From: Candidatus Fermentibacteraceae bacterium
GTDB lineage: Bacteria > Fermentibacterota > Fermentibacteria > Fermentibacterales > JCC-6
DNA: 10,627 nt
Assembly: GCA_021162285.1 (NCBI GenBank)
Contig: JAGGYZ010000268.1
Span: forward strand, 1 to 10,627
Direction of reading: 5' to 3'
How positions within the stretch are numbered: the stretch's first letter is position 1; every line of letters begins with the position of its first letter. Both the position numbers and the translations under genes were made by a program. This document shows positions 1 to 5,387 of the stretch, piece after piece. Below the pieces are notes generated by a model, which worked only from the letters and a program-made list of their open reading frames with translations, was not told where the DNA came from and searched no databases.

Positions 1-370
1 AGTTCCGACCATTCCTGATGCCGAACAGGCTTTCAACAGCTGAAGTCAGAATTGAAATTACTACAGCTGCCAATACCGCCCACCAGTAACTGGCGATGGA
101 AAAACTGTCCAGGAAGTGTGAAGCCAGAACTATCATAAGACCACTTACTAAAAACCTTGCCAGCCCCAGGGTCAGTATCTGCAGAGGGCATGTAAGCAGG
201 GCGATCAACGGTGCAATGAAGAAATTAAGCAGTCCCACAACACCTGCAGTTATCACTATCCCCCAGAACCCGGCAAACACCATTCTGCTGCCGAGAATCA
301 GAGAAGTGAGGTAAAGTACTAGAGCCGCAACTATGAAGCTGGGCAGAAAACCGGTTTTTCTTCTAGTCAT
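1..370 (-). CDS. YvlD-like / phage holin family 4 small membrane protein (partial, C-terminus off left edge)
   Basis: Read on the minus strand, an ATG at 370-368 opens a frame that stays open to the left edge (123 codons seen). The start is set by AGGAG at 376-380 on the minus strand, five bases before the ATG. After a basic N-terminus (MTRRKTG) come four hydrophobic stretches at about residues 9-27, 30-50, 55-83 and 94-112. The middle part carries the family pattern: LN at 48-49, prolines at 54 and 62, then LTLGL at 66-70. This matches the PF04020 (Phage_holin_4_2, YvlD) family, inner-membrane proteins of about 110-130 residues, so only a few residues are probably missing. Despite the family name these are usually chromosomal genes of unknown function, linked to envelope stress in Bacillus. 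It is divergent from the tRNA gene and separated from that promoter by 26 bases. Family call is confident; function is not known. Confidence 0.85.
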   Translation of the reverse strand, partial: MTRRKTGFLPSFIVAALVLYLTSLILGSRMVFAGFWGIVITAGVVGLLNFFIAPLIALLTCPLQILTLGLARFLVSGLMIVLASHFLDSFSIASYWWAVLAAVVISILTSAVESLFGIRNGRN

Positions 371-396
371 TTCAACTCCTTTACTGCACTTAATAC

Positions 397-425
397 TTGA
401 CAGAACATAATGGATTTATGATAAT
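397..425 (+). promoter_or_regulatory. sigma-70-type promoter of the tRNA-Gln gene
   Basis: A perfect -35 hexamer TTGACA (397-402) is followed after exactly 17 bases by GATAAT (420-425), five of six matches to the -10 consensus. Transcription would begin near 431-433, only a few bases before the mature tRNA 5' end at 436. Position and strength both fit a stable-RNA promoter. Confidence 0.8.
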
Positions 426-435
426 TCGTCCTCGC

Positions 436-509
436 TGGCGAATCGTCCAATGGCAGGACATCGGTCTCTGGATCCGATAATCGGGGTTCGACTCCCTGTT
501 CGCCAGCCA
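436..509 (+). tRNA. tRNA-Gln (anticodon CTG), CCA encoded
   Basis: A 74-nt cloverleaf folds by eye. The acceptor stem 436-442/499-505 is seven perfect pairs. The D stem is 445-448/456-459. The anticodon stem is 461-465/473-477, with loop 466-472 and anticodon CTG at 468-470 (T467 before it, G471 after it). The variable loop is 478-481. The T stem is 482-486/494-498 with a TTCGACT loop. The discriminator is G506 and CCA is encoded at 507-509. CTG reads the CAG glutamine codon, and G at the discriminator position fits glutamine tRNAs. The closing pair of the anticodon stem, T465 against T473, is a mismatch, and the T stem has one G-T wobble (483-497). The gene has its own promoter and terminator. 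Confidence 0.95.
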
Positions 510-520
510 CTCATCTTTTT

Positions 521-543
521 GGGGAGCAATGGCTTCCCTTTTT
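521..543 (+). terminator. intrinsic terminator of the tRNA-Gln transcript
   Basis: GGGGAGC (521-527), loop AATG, then GCTTCCC (532-538) form a seven-pair stem with one G-T pair, followed directly by five T (539-543). It sits 11 bases after the tRNA CCA end, a classic Rho-independent arrangement. Confidence 0.85.
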
Positions 544-568
544 CATTATGCGGCCCCATTAACGTTCA

Positions 569-597
569 TTGACATGAAGTTGTTCTCCGTCTATTAC
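569..597 (+). promoter_or_regulatory. promoter of the first propeller gene
   Basis: TTGACA (569-574), a 17-base spacer, then TATTAC (592-597; four of six matches). The same TTGACATGAA start, the same spacer length and the same TATT core occur upstream of the paralog at 3196-3224, which supports this as the working promoter. The predicted leader is about 95 nt. Confidence 0.65.
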
Positions 598-701
598 TGA
601 ATAACAGTGTTGCATTTCATTTTGAGTGGAAGACTGATCGCCTGTCTTTCTTCTCCGGCCTTTCACAGCTCTGTATAGCTACTTTGCGGGGATGTGTTAT
701 G
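569..701 (+). repeat. duplicated promoter-leader region, copy 1 (upstream of first propeller gene)
   Basis: This 133-base stretch, from the -35 box to the start codon, is clearly homologous to the 131-base stretch 3196-3326 before the paralog. Shared blocks include TTGACATGAA, the 11-base GGAAGACTGAT (628-638 and 3254-3264) and a 20-base block at 647-666 that matches 3272-3291 except at one position. In both copies GGAAGA can pair with TCTTCT of the second block, giving a small hairpin in the leader. Confidence 0.75.
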
Positions 702-2513
702 AAATATCTAATTCTCTTTTGTTCCGCTTTCTTGCTATCTATTTCGTATGCTGGGGAAATGATCCAAACCGATTGGTCAGGTGGCCCTGAAGTGCTGGGA
801 CCGGTAACTGATTGGCAAAATCAATTTTACATGAGCCTTGATGTTGAATACAATATAAATCCGGGTAAAATCTGTCTTGTAAGTACCTGTGTTGAGAATG
901 TTATCAGCTCAAAGTTTGAGGATCCCAGGTCGACTTGTGCCGTGGATCTTGATGGGGATCAGGACATGGATGTTATCGCAGTGAGTTTCACTGATGATTC
1001 CGTTAGTTGCTGGCTAAATCTGGATGGTTCTGGAACCAGTTGGCAGGAAGTGTTCCTGGGAGAAGTACTGGAACCGTTATCGGTTACAACTTCCGATTTT
1101 GACGGTGACGGAGACATGGATGCGGCCACGCTGTCCAGCTGGGATGGGATTGATGTCTGGCTTAACATGAACGGACAGGGAACTAGCTGGTCAAGAATTT
1201 CTGTCGTGCCCAATTACAATGAAGGTTGTGTAGAGGCTTCCGATGTTGATGGAGATGGCGACATTGACCTTTTGGTTTGTTCATCTGCTTCAGGTGTAGG
1301 CTTTCTCACCTTGTTTGAAAACATTGACGGAAGTGGTTTAACCTGGTACGAGCATGTACTTAATGATTCTTGTGGTGGCATTAGGTCTATCTGCGTAGCC
1401 GATGTTGATGGAGATGGAGATGATGATGTTTTCGGTGCCAGATGGACCCCCGGGTATGTGTCGTGGTGGGAGAATCCGGGAAGCACCGAACCAGGGTGGC
1501 AAGAGTATTTCATAGACGAGAACTTCGGGAAGGCCAGTGAGGTATGCTCCTGCGATATGGATGGTGACGGGGATGTTGATGTCGTAGGCACTTCGATGCA
1601 GGAGAGTGAAGTAAGATGGTGGGAAAATGCAGACGGGTTCGGTGGGGAATGGCTCCCGCACGAAATTGGTAGCCAGTTCGGGGCATTTACAGTGTGTGCC
1701 AGTGATATTGATAATGATGGAGACTTTGATGTGATTGTTGGCGGAAGGGGAAATAACAGTGTCTGTCTGTACACTAACATTTCGGGTCCAGGTTTGGTCT
1801 GGAGTTCGAGAGTCATTGACCCTGATGATGCAGACCCTTACTGCGTTCGCGCTGCTGACCTCAACGGAGACGATCTTGCTGATGTTCTTGTAGGAGAAAC
1901 TGACTTTTTTACAGAGCTCACCTGGTGGAACCTTAATTCCTACCCTCAGACTGGTTATGTAACCTCAAGTATTCTATGCATGGAGGAAGAACCGCAATGG
2001 CTGGCTGTGGATTGGAGCGGAGAAGAACCCCCCGGGACTGAAACTGTTTTCCAGTTCAGAACTGGAACTGATCCTCAAAACCTTGGATACTGGACAGGGT
2101 ATATATACGAGCCATGTGATTTGTGTGATATTGTATCATCGGGGGATACTTTGTTTCAGTACAGGGTTCGGTTCTTCACTGAAGACTCCCTGATTACACC
2201 GTCTCTTGACAACTTCCTTGTTTCCTGGGATCCAAATGGATTAAGTGAAGAGGAGTCCATAAACACTCTAAATGCGATAAGTCCTAATCCTGTTGCGGGA
2301 GGCAGCGTCTTTTCCGTAAGTTTCAGTCTTGCCGGGGAAGCAGAGGTGGAACTAATAATCTTCAACCTAATGGGCAGGTCTGTTGATTCATATGCTTCCG
2401 TTTTTCCTGCAGGTGAAACTGCTGTTGAATTTCCTGCACCAAGTTCGGGGATTTACATCGTAAGAATGAACTCAGAGAGCTTTCACTGTTCCAGAAGGCT
2501 GGTTGTGCTCTGA
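699..2513 (+). CDS. secreted seven-repeat FG-GAP/VCBS-like propeller protein with C-terminal sorting domain (paralog A)
   Basis: A 604-residue exported protein. I chose ATG 699 because GGGGA (688-692) lies six bases upstream and the result starts with a normal signal peptide (MKYLILFC..., cleavage near residue 19). A longer TTG start at 684 would only add five residues. After a QTDWSGGP motif (residues 23-30) come seven repeats of about 50 residues (about 78-426), each opened by a calcium-binding-like DxDGDGDxD loop (83-91, 133-141, 182-190, 235-243, 286-294, 337-345, 387-395) and usually carrying WWEN or a variant. These are FG-GAP/VCBS-type repeats, and seven is the number for one closed beta-propeller. 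A middle beta domain (about 430-511) begins with WLAVDWSG. The last 80 residues (SPNP ... GIYIVRM ... LVVL) resemble T9SS type A sorting or FlgD-like Ig domains. Cysteine-rich for such a protein. Likely a surface or released adhesion or binding protein; ligand unknown. Same length as its paralog at 3324-5138. Confidence 0.88.
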   Translation: MKYLILFCSAFLLSISYAGEMIQTDWSGGPEVLGPVTDWQNQFYMSLDVEYNINPGKICLVSTCVENVISSKFEDPRSTCAVDLDGDQDMDVIAVSFTDDSVSCWLNLDGSGTSWQEVFLGEVLEPLSVTTSDFDGDGDMDAATLSSWDGIDVWLNMNGQGTSWSRISVVPNYNEGCVEASDVDGDGDIDLLVCSSASGVGFLTLFENIDGSGLTWYEHVLNDSCGGIRSICVADVDGDGDDDVFGARWTPGYVSWWENPGSTEPGWQEYFIDENFGKASEVCSCDMDGDGDVDVVGTSMQESEVRWWENADGFGGEWLPHEIGSQFGAFTVCASDIDNDGDFDVIVGGRGNNSVCLYTNISGPGLVWSSRVIDPDDADPYCVRAADLNGDDLADVLVGETDFFTELTWWNLNSYPQTGYVTSSILCMEEEPQWLAVDWSGEEPPGTETVFQFRTGTDPQNLGYWTGYIYEPCDLCDIVSSGDTLFQYRVRFFTEDSLITPSLDNFLVSWDPNGLSEEESINTLNAISPNPVAGGSVFSVSFSLAGEAEVELIIFNLMGRSVDSYASVFPAGETAVEFPAPSSGIYIVRMNSESFHCSRRLVVL

Positions 2514-2564
2514 TTCAGTCAAAGAGTGTATTTCTACTCTCAAACAGACGACCAGCCATTTTAT
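2497..2564 (+). terminator. possible terminator hairpin overlapping the end of the first propeller gene
   Basis: GGCTGGTTGT (2497-2506, in the last codons and stop region) pairs with ACGACCAGCC (2548-2557): ten pairs with one G-T. Inside it, AGAGTG (2523-2528) pairs with TACTCT (2535-2540). ATTTTAT follows. The T run is weak, so this is a candidate mRNA end or 3' stability structure rather than a textbook terminator. Confidence 0.35.
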
Positions 2565-2626
2565 ATCCTTCAGAACAAATATTCTCAAACGCCTGTGCAG
2601 AGCGGCTTCAGTTCCTGGGCAAACAT

Positions 2627-3050
2627 TCAAACCATATCAAGATCAATCACATCAGAGCATTTATCGGGTATCCATGACAAGTGGAAAATCTCATGTTTCT
2701 GCCATTGAGCTCCAAGGCCGTCAAGATTCTCAAAGAAGGCGAATTTCCATAGGCTCATATCATCGCATAGTTTGTTAATGTCCCCATCGCCATCAACGTT
2801 ACCTGGAGCAGTATTCCATATCTACCATAGTCCTCTGAAACAAAGTTAGCATCAAACGAGACGACAAATGTGCCCAGCTTAATCAACCCGGGCTGGGTGA
2901 TATCGATCCCGAATCCCATGCTGAAGGAGTTAAGCTACTGCGTACGGAGTCTTCATCTCTGGGGCAGGAGGACCAGTCCGTTTGTGTTTTGGCATCTGAG
3001 TAAGCGGAAAACGTAAAGGGCACCAGAACAACAGGTGGTAGATATTTCAG
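2627..3050 (-). pseudogene. decayed, truncated third propeller paralog, inverted between the two intact copies
   Basis: On the minus strand, starting at 3050, the frame reads CTG-AAA-TAT-CTA. This is the same Lys-Tyr-Leu start as paralog A but with CTG where ATG should be. It continues through a signal-peptide-like stretch to TQTDWSSCP (paralog A has IQTDWSGGP) and then SISPSPG, where it meets TGA. Shifting frame at that point gives PGLIKLGTFVVSFDANF, the counterpart of the 'PG.L.L' stretch before the repeats. A third frame (about 2800 down to 2627) gives VDGDGDI, then FAFFENLDGLGAQWQKHEI, then a broken DLDMV and a stop. That is one family repeat with correct spacing between the DGDGD loop and the 'FENLDG' (WWENxDG-like) element. 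Start-codon change, two frame changes and loss of most repeats plus the whole C-terminus mark it as dead. The length is about 420 bases against 1,815 in intact copies. The remaining 2514-2626 shows no convincing further homology. Confidence 0.72.
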
Positions 3051-3150
3051 TATAATGAAGTGTTTCGTTGATGCTAGATTTACTGTACGGAAAAAAGGAG
3101 AATATTAGTGTGTTGAAAGGGAACAGTTTTGCCGGTATTAGCCATTTCTT

Positions 3151-3171
3151 GGAGTGCAAGCTCCCTTTTTT
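3151..3171 (+). terminator. terminator-like hairpin upstream of the second propeller gene
   Basis: GGAGT (3151-3155), loop GCAA, GCTCC (3160-3164), then C and six T (3166-3171). The stem is only five pairs with one T-G pair. It lies 24 bases before the -35 box; the tRNA terminator lies 25 bases before the equivalent box of paralog A. It may be a relic of the same duplication, or it may stop read-through from paralog A. Confidence 0.5.
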
Positions 3172-3195
3172 CAATCAACGGAGTGATCTTGTTCG

Positions 3196-3224
3196 TTGAC
3201 ATGAAATCTCCATCCTTCTATTCT
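3196..3224 (+). promoter_or_regulatory. promoter of the second propeller gene
   Basis: TTGACA (3196-3201), 17 bases, then TATTCT (3219-3224; four of six matches). It aligns base for base with the promoter at 569-597, so start near 3230 and a leader of about 95 nt are expected. Confidence 0.62.
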
Positions 3225-3326
3225 AAATACCGGTGTTGTATTTATATCAATGAGGAAGACTGATATCACGTTTTCTTCTGCGGCCTTTCACTGCCTCGAA
3301 TGTATTCAGCCTTTGGGTGTGTAATG
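3196..3326 (+). repeat. duplicated promoter-leader region, copy 2 (upstream of second propeller gene)
   Basis: Counterpart of 569-701. The blocks GGAAGACTGAT (3254-3264) and the 20-base CGGCCTTTCAC-containing block (3272-3291) keep nearly the same spacing (7 bases here, 8 in copy 1). Similarity runs up to the start codon, including TGTGTxATGAAA. Confidence 0.75.
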
Positions 3327-5138
3327 AAAGTCCTCTTCTTTCTGGGTTCATCATCGCTGCTGTTCGCCTCTTTCGCAGGGGAAGCTGTTCAGACCGACTG
3401 GTCCGGAGGCCCTGGTGTCTGGGGTCCTGTCTTTGATTTTGGCACGGAATTCTGCCTTGATACAGATGTTTGCTGGACATCCCCTGGTGTTCTCGAGCTG
3501 GACCTGTACGGGAGATTCAGCGTTGACTCGCTGTTTGGCGGTACCGGTTCCTCGGTCTCTAATGATATAGACGGTGATGGAGATATGGATATCATTGGCG
3601 CCGCCTTCGATATTGACGAGTTCGCCTGGTGGGAAAATGTCGATGCCAACGGGCGTTTATGGACAAAGCACACGATCGATGCAACTTCTAACGGTGCCAG
3701 GGATGTGTATGCAGAAGATATGAACAATGACGGGTATGTTGATATTCTTGGTTCTGTATGGTGGGATGATGATGTCTGCTTGTGGAAGAATGTTGATGGA
3801 ACAGGTCTGAACTGGGCATTTTACTGCATCGACAGCAATTTTGATTTACCGGAGGGCGTCTATGCAGCAGATATCGACGGCGACGGCGATATGGACGCTC
3901 TTGGTGCAGCCTACCAGGCTCGTGATATAGTCTGGTGGGAAAACGCTGAAGGCACTGGCGAAGTCTGGATCAAACACGCGATAGACGAAGAGTTCAGAGG
4001 CGCGATATCAGTTTATGCCGAGGATATAGATGGTGACGGTGACATGGATGTCCTGGGAGCTGCCCACTACTACGCCAACGGCATCACCTGGTGGGAGAAT
4101 GCGAACGGTGTTGGCACAGTCTGGATAGAACATGTTGTTGACGACGATTTCGATGGAGCTGTCTGCGTCTATGCAGCGGATATTGATGGAGATGAAGACC
4201 CGGATGTTCTGGGTGCCGCAGTATTCGCCGGAGAGCTCACCTGGTGGGAGAATGCGAACGGTACAGGTACAGCCTGGACAGAGCACACGATCACTCAAGA
4301 CTACATCGATGCAAACACGATCCTTGCCGAAGACATGGATGATGATGGAGATAAGGATGTCCTGAGTACATCCTACAGACTGGCCAGGGTCTCATTCTGG
4401 GAAAACGAAGATGGTTCAGGATCATCCTGGATTGAACATGTGATAGATCAGGAGTTTGAGGGTGCTTCCTCGGTGTGTTCAGCCGATATCGATGGAAATG
4501 GAGAACCGGATGTCGTAGGTGCTGCAGATATCGCTGGTGATGTTGCATGGTGGGATATTGGTGGCTATTCCTCTGTGGGGACAATTGAGTCAAGCGTTCT
4601 CGATATTCTGTTGCCTCCTCAATGGGCAGCTGTGGACTGGACTGGTTCAGAGCCGTATGGAACTGATCTCTACTTCCAGTACAGAAGCGCAGATAATCCA
4701 GACAGTCTTGGTGACTGGTCCGATCCCGTTTACTACCCGTGTATCCTCAGCGGATTACTCCACAGGTATGTTCAATACAGAGCGATCTTCGAATCTTCGA
4801 ATCGAAATTTAACAGCGGTGCTTTCCGACATCACTTTCAGATGGGATCCTGCGGACATCGAGGAATCAGCAGAACCTTTCCCGACGGGAATTAAACTCTT
4901 GCCGGTCATCCCTAATCCATCTTCCGGGGTAGCATCAGTTCGCTTCGAAATTCCTGACCAAATGCTGGTCAGCATTGCCTTGATCGATCTATCAGGGCAT
5001 GTCATCGCGATTATCGATGGTGAGTACATTCAAGGCTATCACAGTATCCAGATGGATAGGCTTTCACCCGGTGTCTACTTCTGCAGGATGATCTCGGGAG
5101 GCTTCACGGATACTCAGCGTTTTGTGGTTATAGAGTAG
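3324..5138 (+). CDS. secreted seven-repeat FG-GAP/VCBS-like propeller protein with C-terminal sorting domain (paralog B)
   Basis: A 604-residue paralog of the 699-2513 product, with the same architecture. ATG 3324 is preferred over ATG 3300: it aligns with paralog A, gives a clean signal peptide (MKVLFFLGSSSLLFASFAG) and has a weak GGGTG at 3315-3319; 3300 has no ribosome site. QTDWSGGP is at 23-30. Seven repeats span about 77-427, with calcium-loop motifs at 81-89, 131-139, 183-191, 234-242, 286-294, 337-345 and 388-396; the repeats carry WWEN, with VW or IW followed by xxH. These repeats are closer to each other than those of paralog A, and repeats 4 and 5 share a 26-base identical DNA segment. 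A middle domain opening WAAVDWTG spans about 433-508. The C-terminal module (about 525-604, IPNPSSG ... SPGVYFCRM ... FVVIE) is of the T9SS/FlgD-Ig type. The role is inferred to be a surface or released binding protein; no catalytic motif seen. Confidence 0.9.
   Translation: MKVLFFLGSSSLLFASFAGEAVQTDWSGGPGVWGPVFDFGTEFCLDTDVCWTSPGVLELDLYGRFSVDSLFGGTGSSVSNDIDGDGDMDIIGAAFDIDEFAWWENVDANGRLWTKHTIDATSNGARDVYAEDMNNDGYVDILGSVWWDDDVCLWKNVDGTGLNWAFYCIDSNFDLPEGVYAADIDGDGDMDALGAAYQARDIVWWENAEGTGEVWIKHAIDEEFRGAISVYAEDIDGDGDMDVLGAAHYYANGITWWENANGVGTVWIEHVVDDDFDGAVCVYAADIDGDEDPDVLGAAVFAGELTWWENANGTGTAWTEHTITQDYIDANTILAEDMDDDGDKDVLSTSYRLARVSFWENEDGSGSSWIEHVIDQEFEGASSVCSADIDGNGEPDVVGAADIAGDVAWWDIGGYSSVGTIESSVLDILLPPQWAAVDWTGSEPYGTDLYFQYRSADNPDSLGDWSDPVYYPCILSGLLHRYVQYRAIFESSNRNLTAVLSDITFRWDPADIEESAEPFPTGIKLLPVIPNPSSGVASVRFEIPDQMLVSIALIDLSGHVIAIIDGEYIQGYHSIQMDRLSPGVYFCRMISGGFTDTQRFVVIE
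4084..4262 (+). repeat. near-identical repeat units within paralog B
   Basis: The 26 bases at 4084-4109 are identical to those at 4237-4262, coding for the TWWENANG part of repeats 4 and 5. The offset is 153 bases, exactly 51 codons or one propeller repeat. Flanking sequence is similar but not identical, which suggests recent duplication or gene conversion of one unit. Confidence 0.85.
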
Positions 5139-5208
5139 GATCGGTACCCCGACCGGGTTTTATTCATTTGCATCCGCCGTATCGGGTCAAAAAACTTAAA
5201 AAACCCGG
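5139..5208 (+). terminator. possible terminator / inverted repeat after the second propeller gene
   Basis: Right after the TAG, ACCC (5146-5149) and GGGT (5155-5158) can form a short GC-rich stem with loop CGACC, followed by TTTATT; TCGG/CCGA gives a competing stem. In addition CCGGGTTTT (5153-5161) is a perfect nine-base inverted repeat of AAAACCCGG (5200-5208), with a 38-base loop. One of these probably ends the transcript, but none is a strong textbook terminator. Confidence 0.4.
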
Positions 5209-5257
5209 GAGAACTTCTATGCAAGTACAACTGCGACTGTATTGTTAACCGAAAGAC

Positions 5258-5286
5258 TTGCCTGCAGAAAGACAGTTAATGATATT
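5258..5286 (+). promoter_or_regulatory. candidate promoter of the LVIVD-repeat gene
   Basis: TTGCCT (5258-5263), 17 bases, then GATATT (5281-5286). Each box matches four of six consensus bases. It would give a leader of about 95 nt holding two small hairpins (TCAGGG/TCCTGA near 5308-5326 and GGCAG/CTGCC near 5345-5361). The rest of the gap 5209-5387 shows nothing else I can name. Confidence 0.35.
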
Positions 5287-5387
5287 TAGCTGGATACAGA
5301 TATAAGTGTCAGGGGCAAGGTTCCTGATGGTCTCTACTGAGGGCGGCAGGGTTCAGCTGCCACGGTGCTGGCGGATGGAGGAATCTG

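Noticed and set aside
1214..1816. Long minus-strand open frame of 200 codons inside paralog A
   Set aside because: Shadow of the repeat-rich plus-strand gene; the repeated Pro-Ser-rich pattern is the antisense of the DGDGD codons.
2503..2778. Open frame of 91 codons on the plus strand after paralog A
   Set aside because: No ribosome site, overlaps the end of paralog A and lies antisense to the decayed paralog; its composition is not protein-like.
2770..2800. GNVDGDGDIN reading as a dockerin repeat
   Set aside because: The distance from the DGDGD loop to FENLDG and HEI matches the neighbouring propeller repeats, and no second dockerin repeat follows.
2953..3174. 73-codon minus-strand frame upstream of the decayed paralog
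   Set aside because: It is a different frame over the pseudogene start and its leader; the homologous signal-peptide frame is the one that opens at 3050.
5305..5387. Structured leader before the LVIVD gene that recalls a cyclic-di-GMP (GEMM) riboswitch
   Set aside because: GGGGCAAGG and a GGGTT...TGCC element are present, but the central GACGCAAAGCC-type core is absent and the spacing is far too short.
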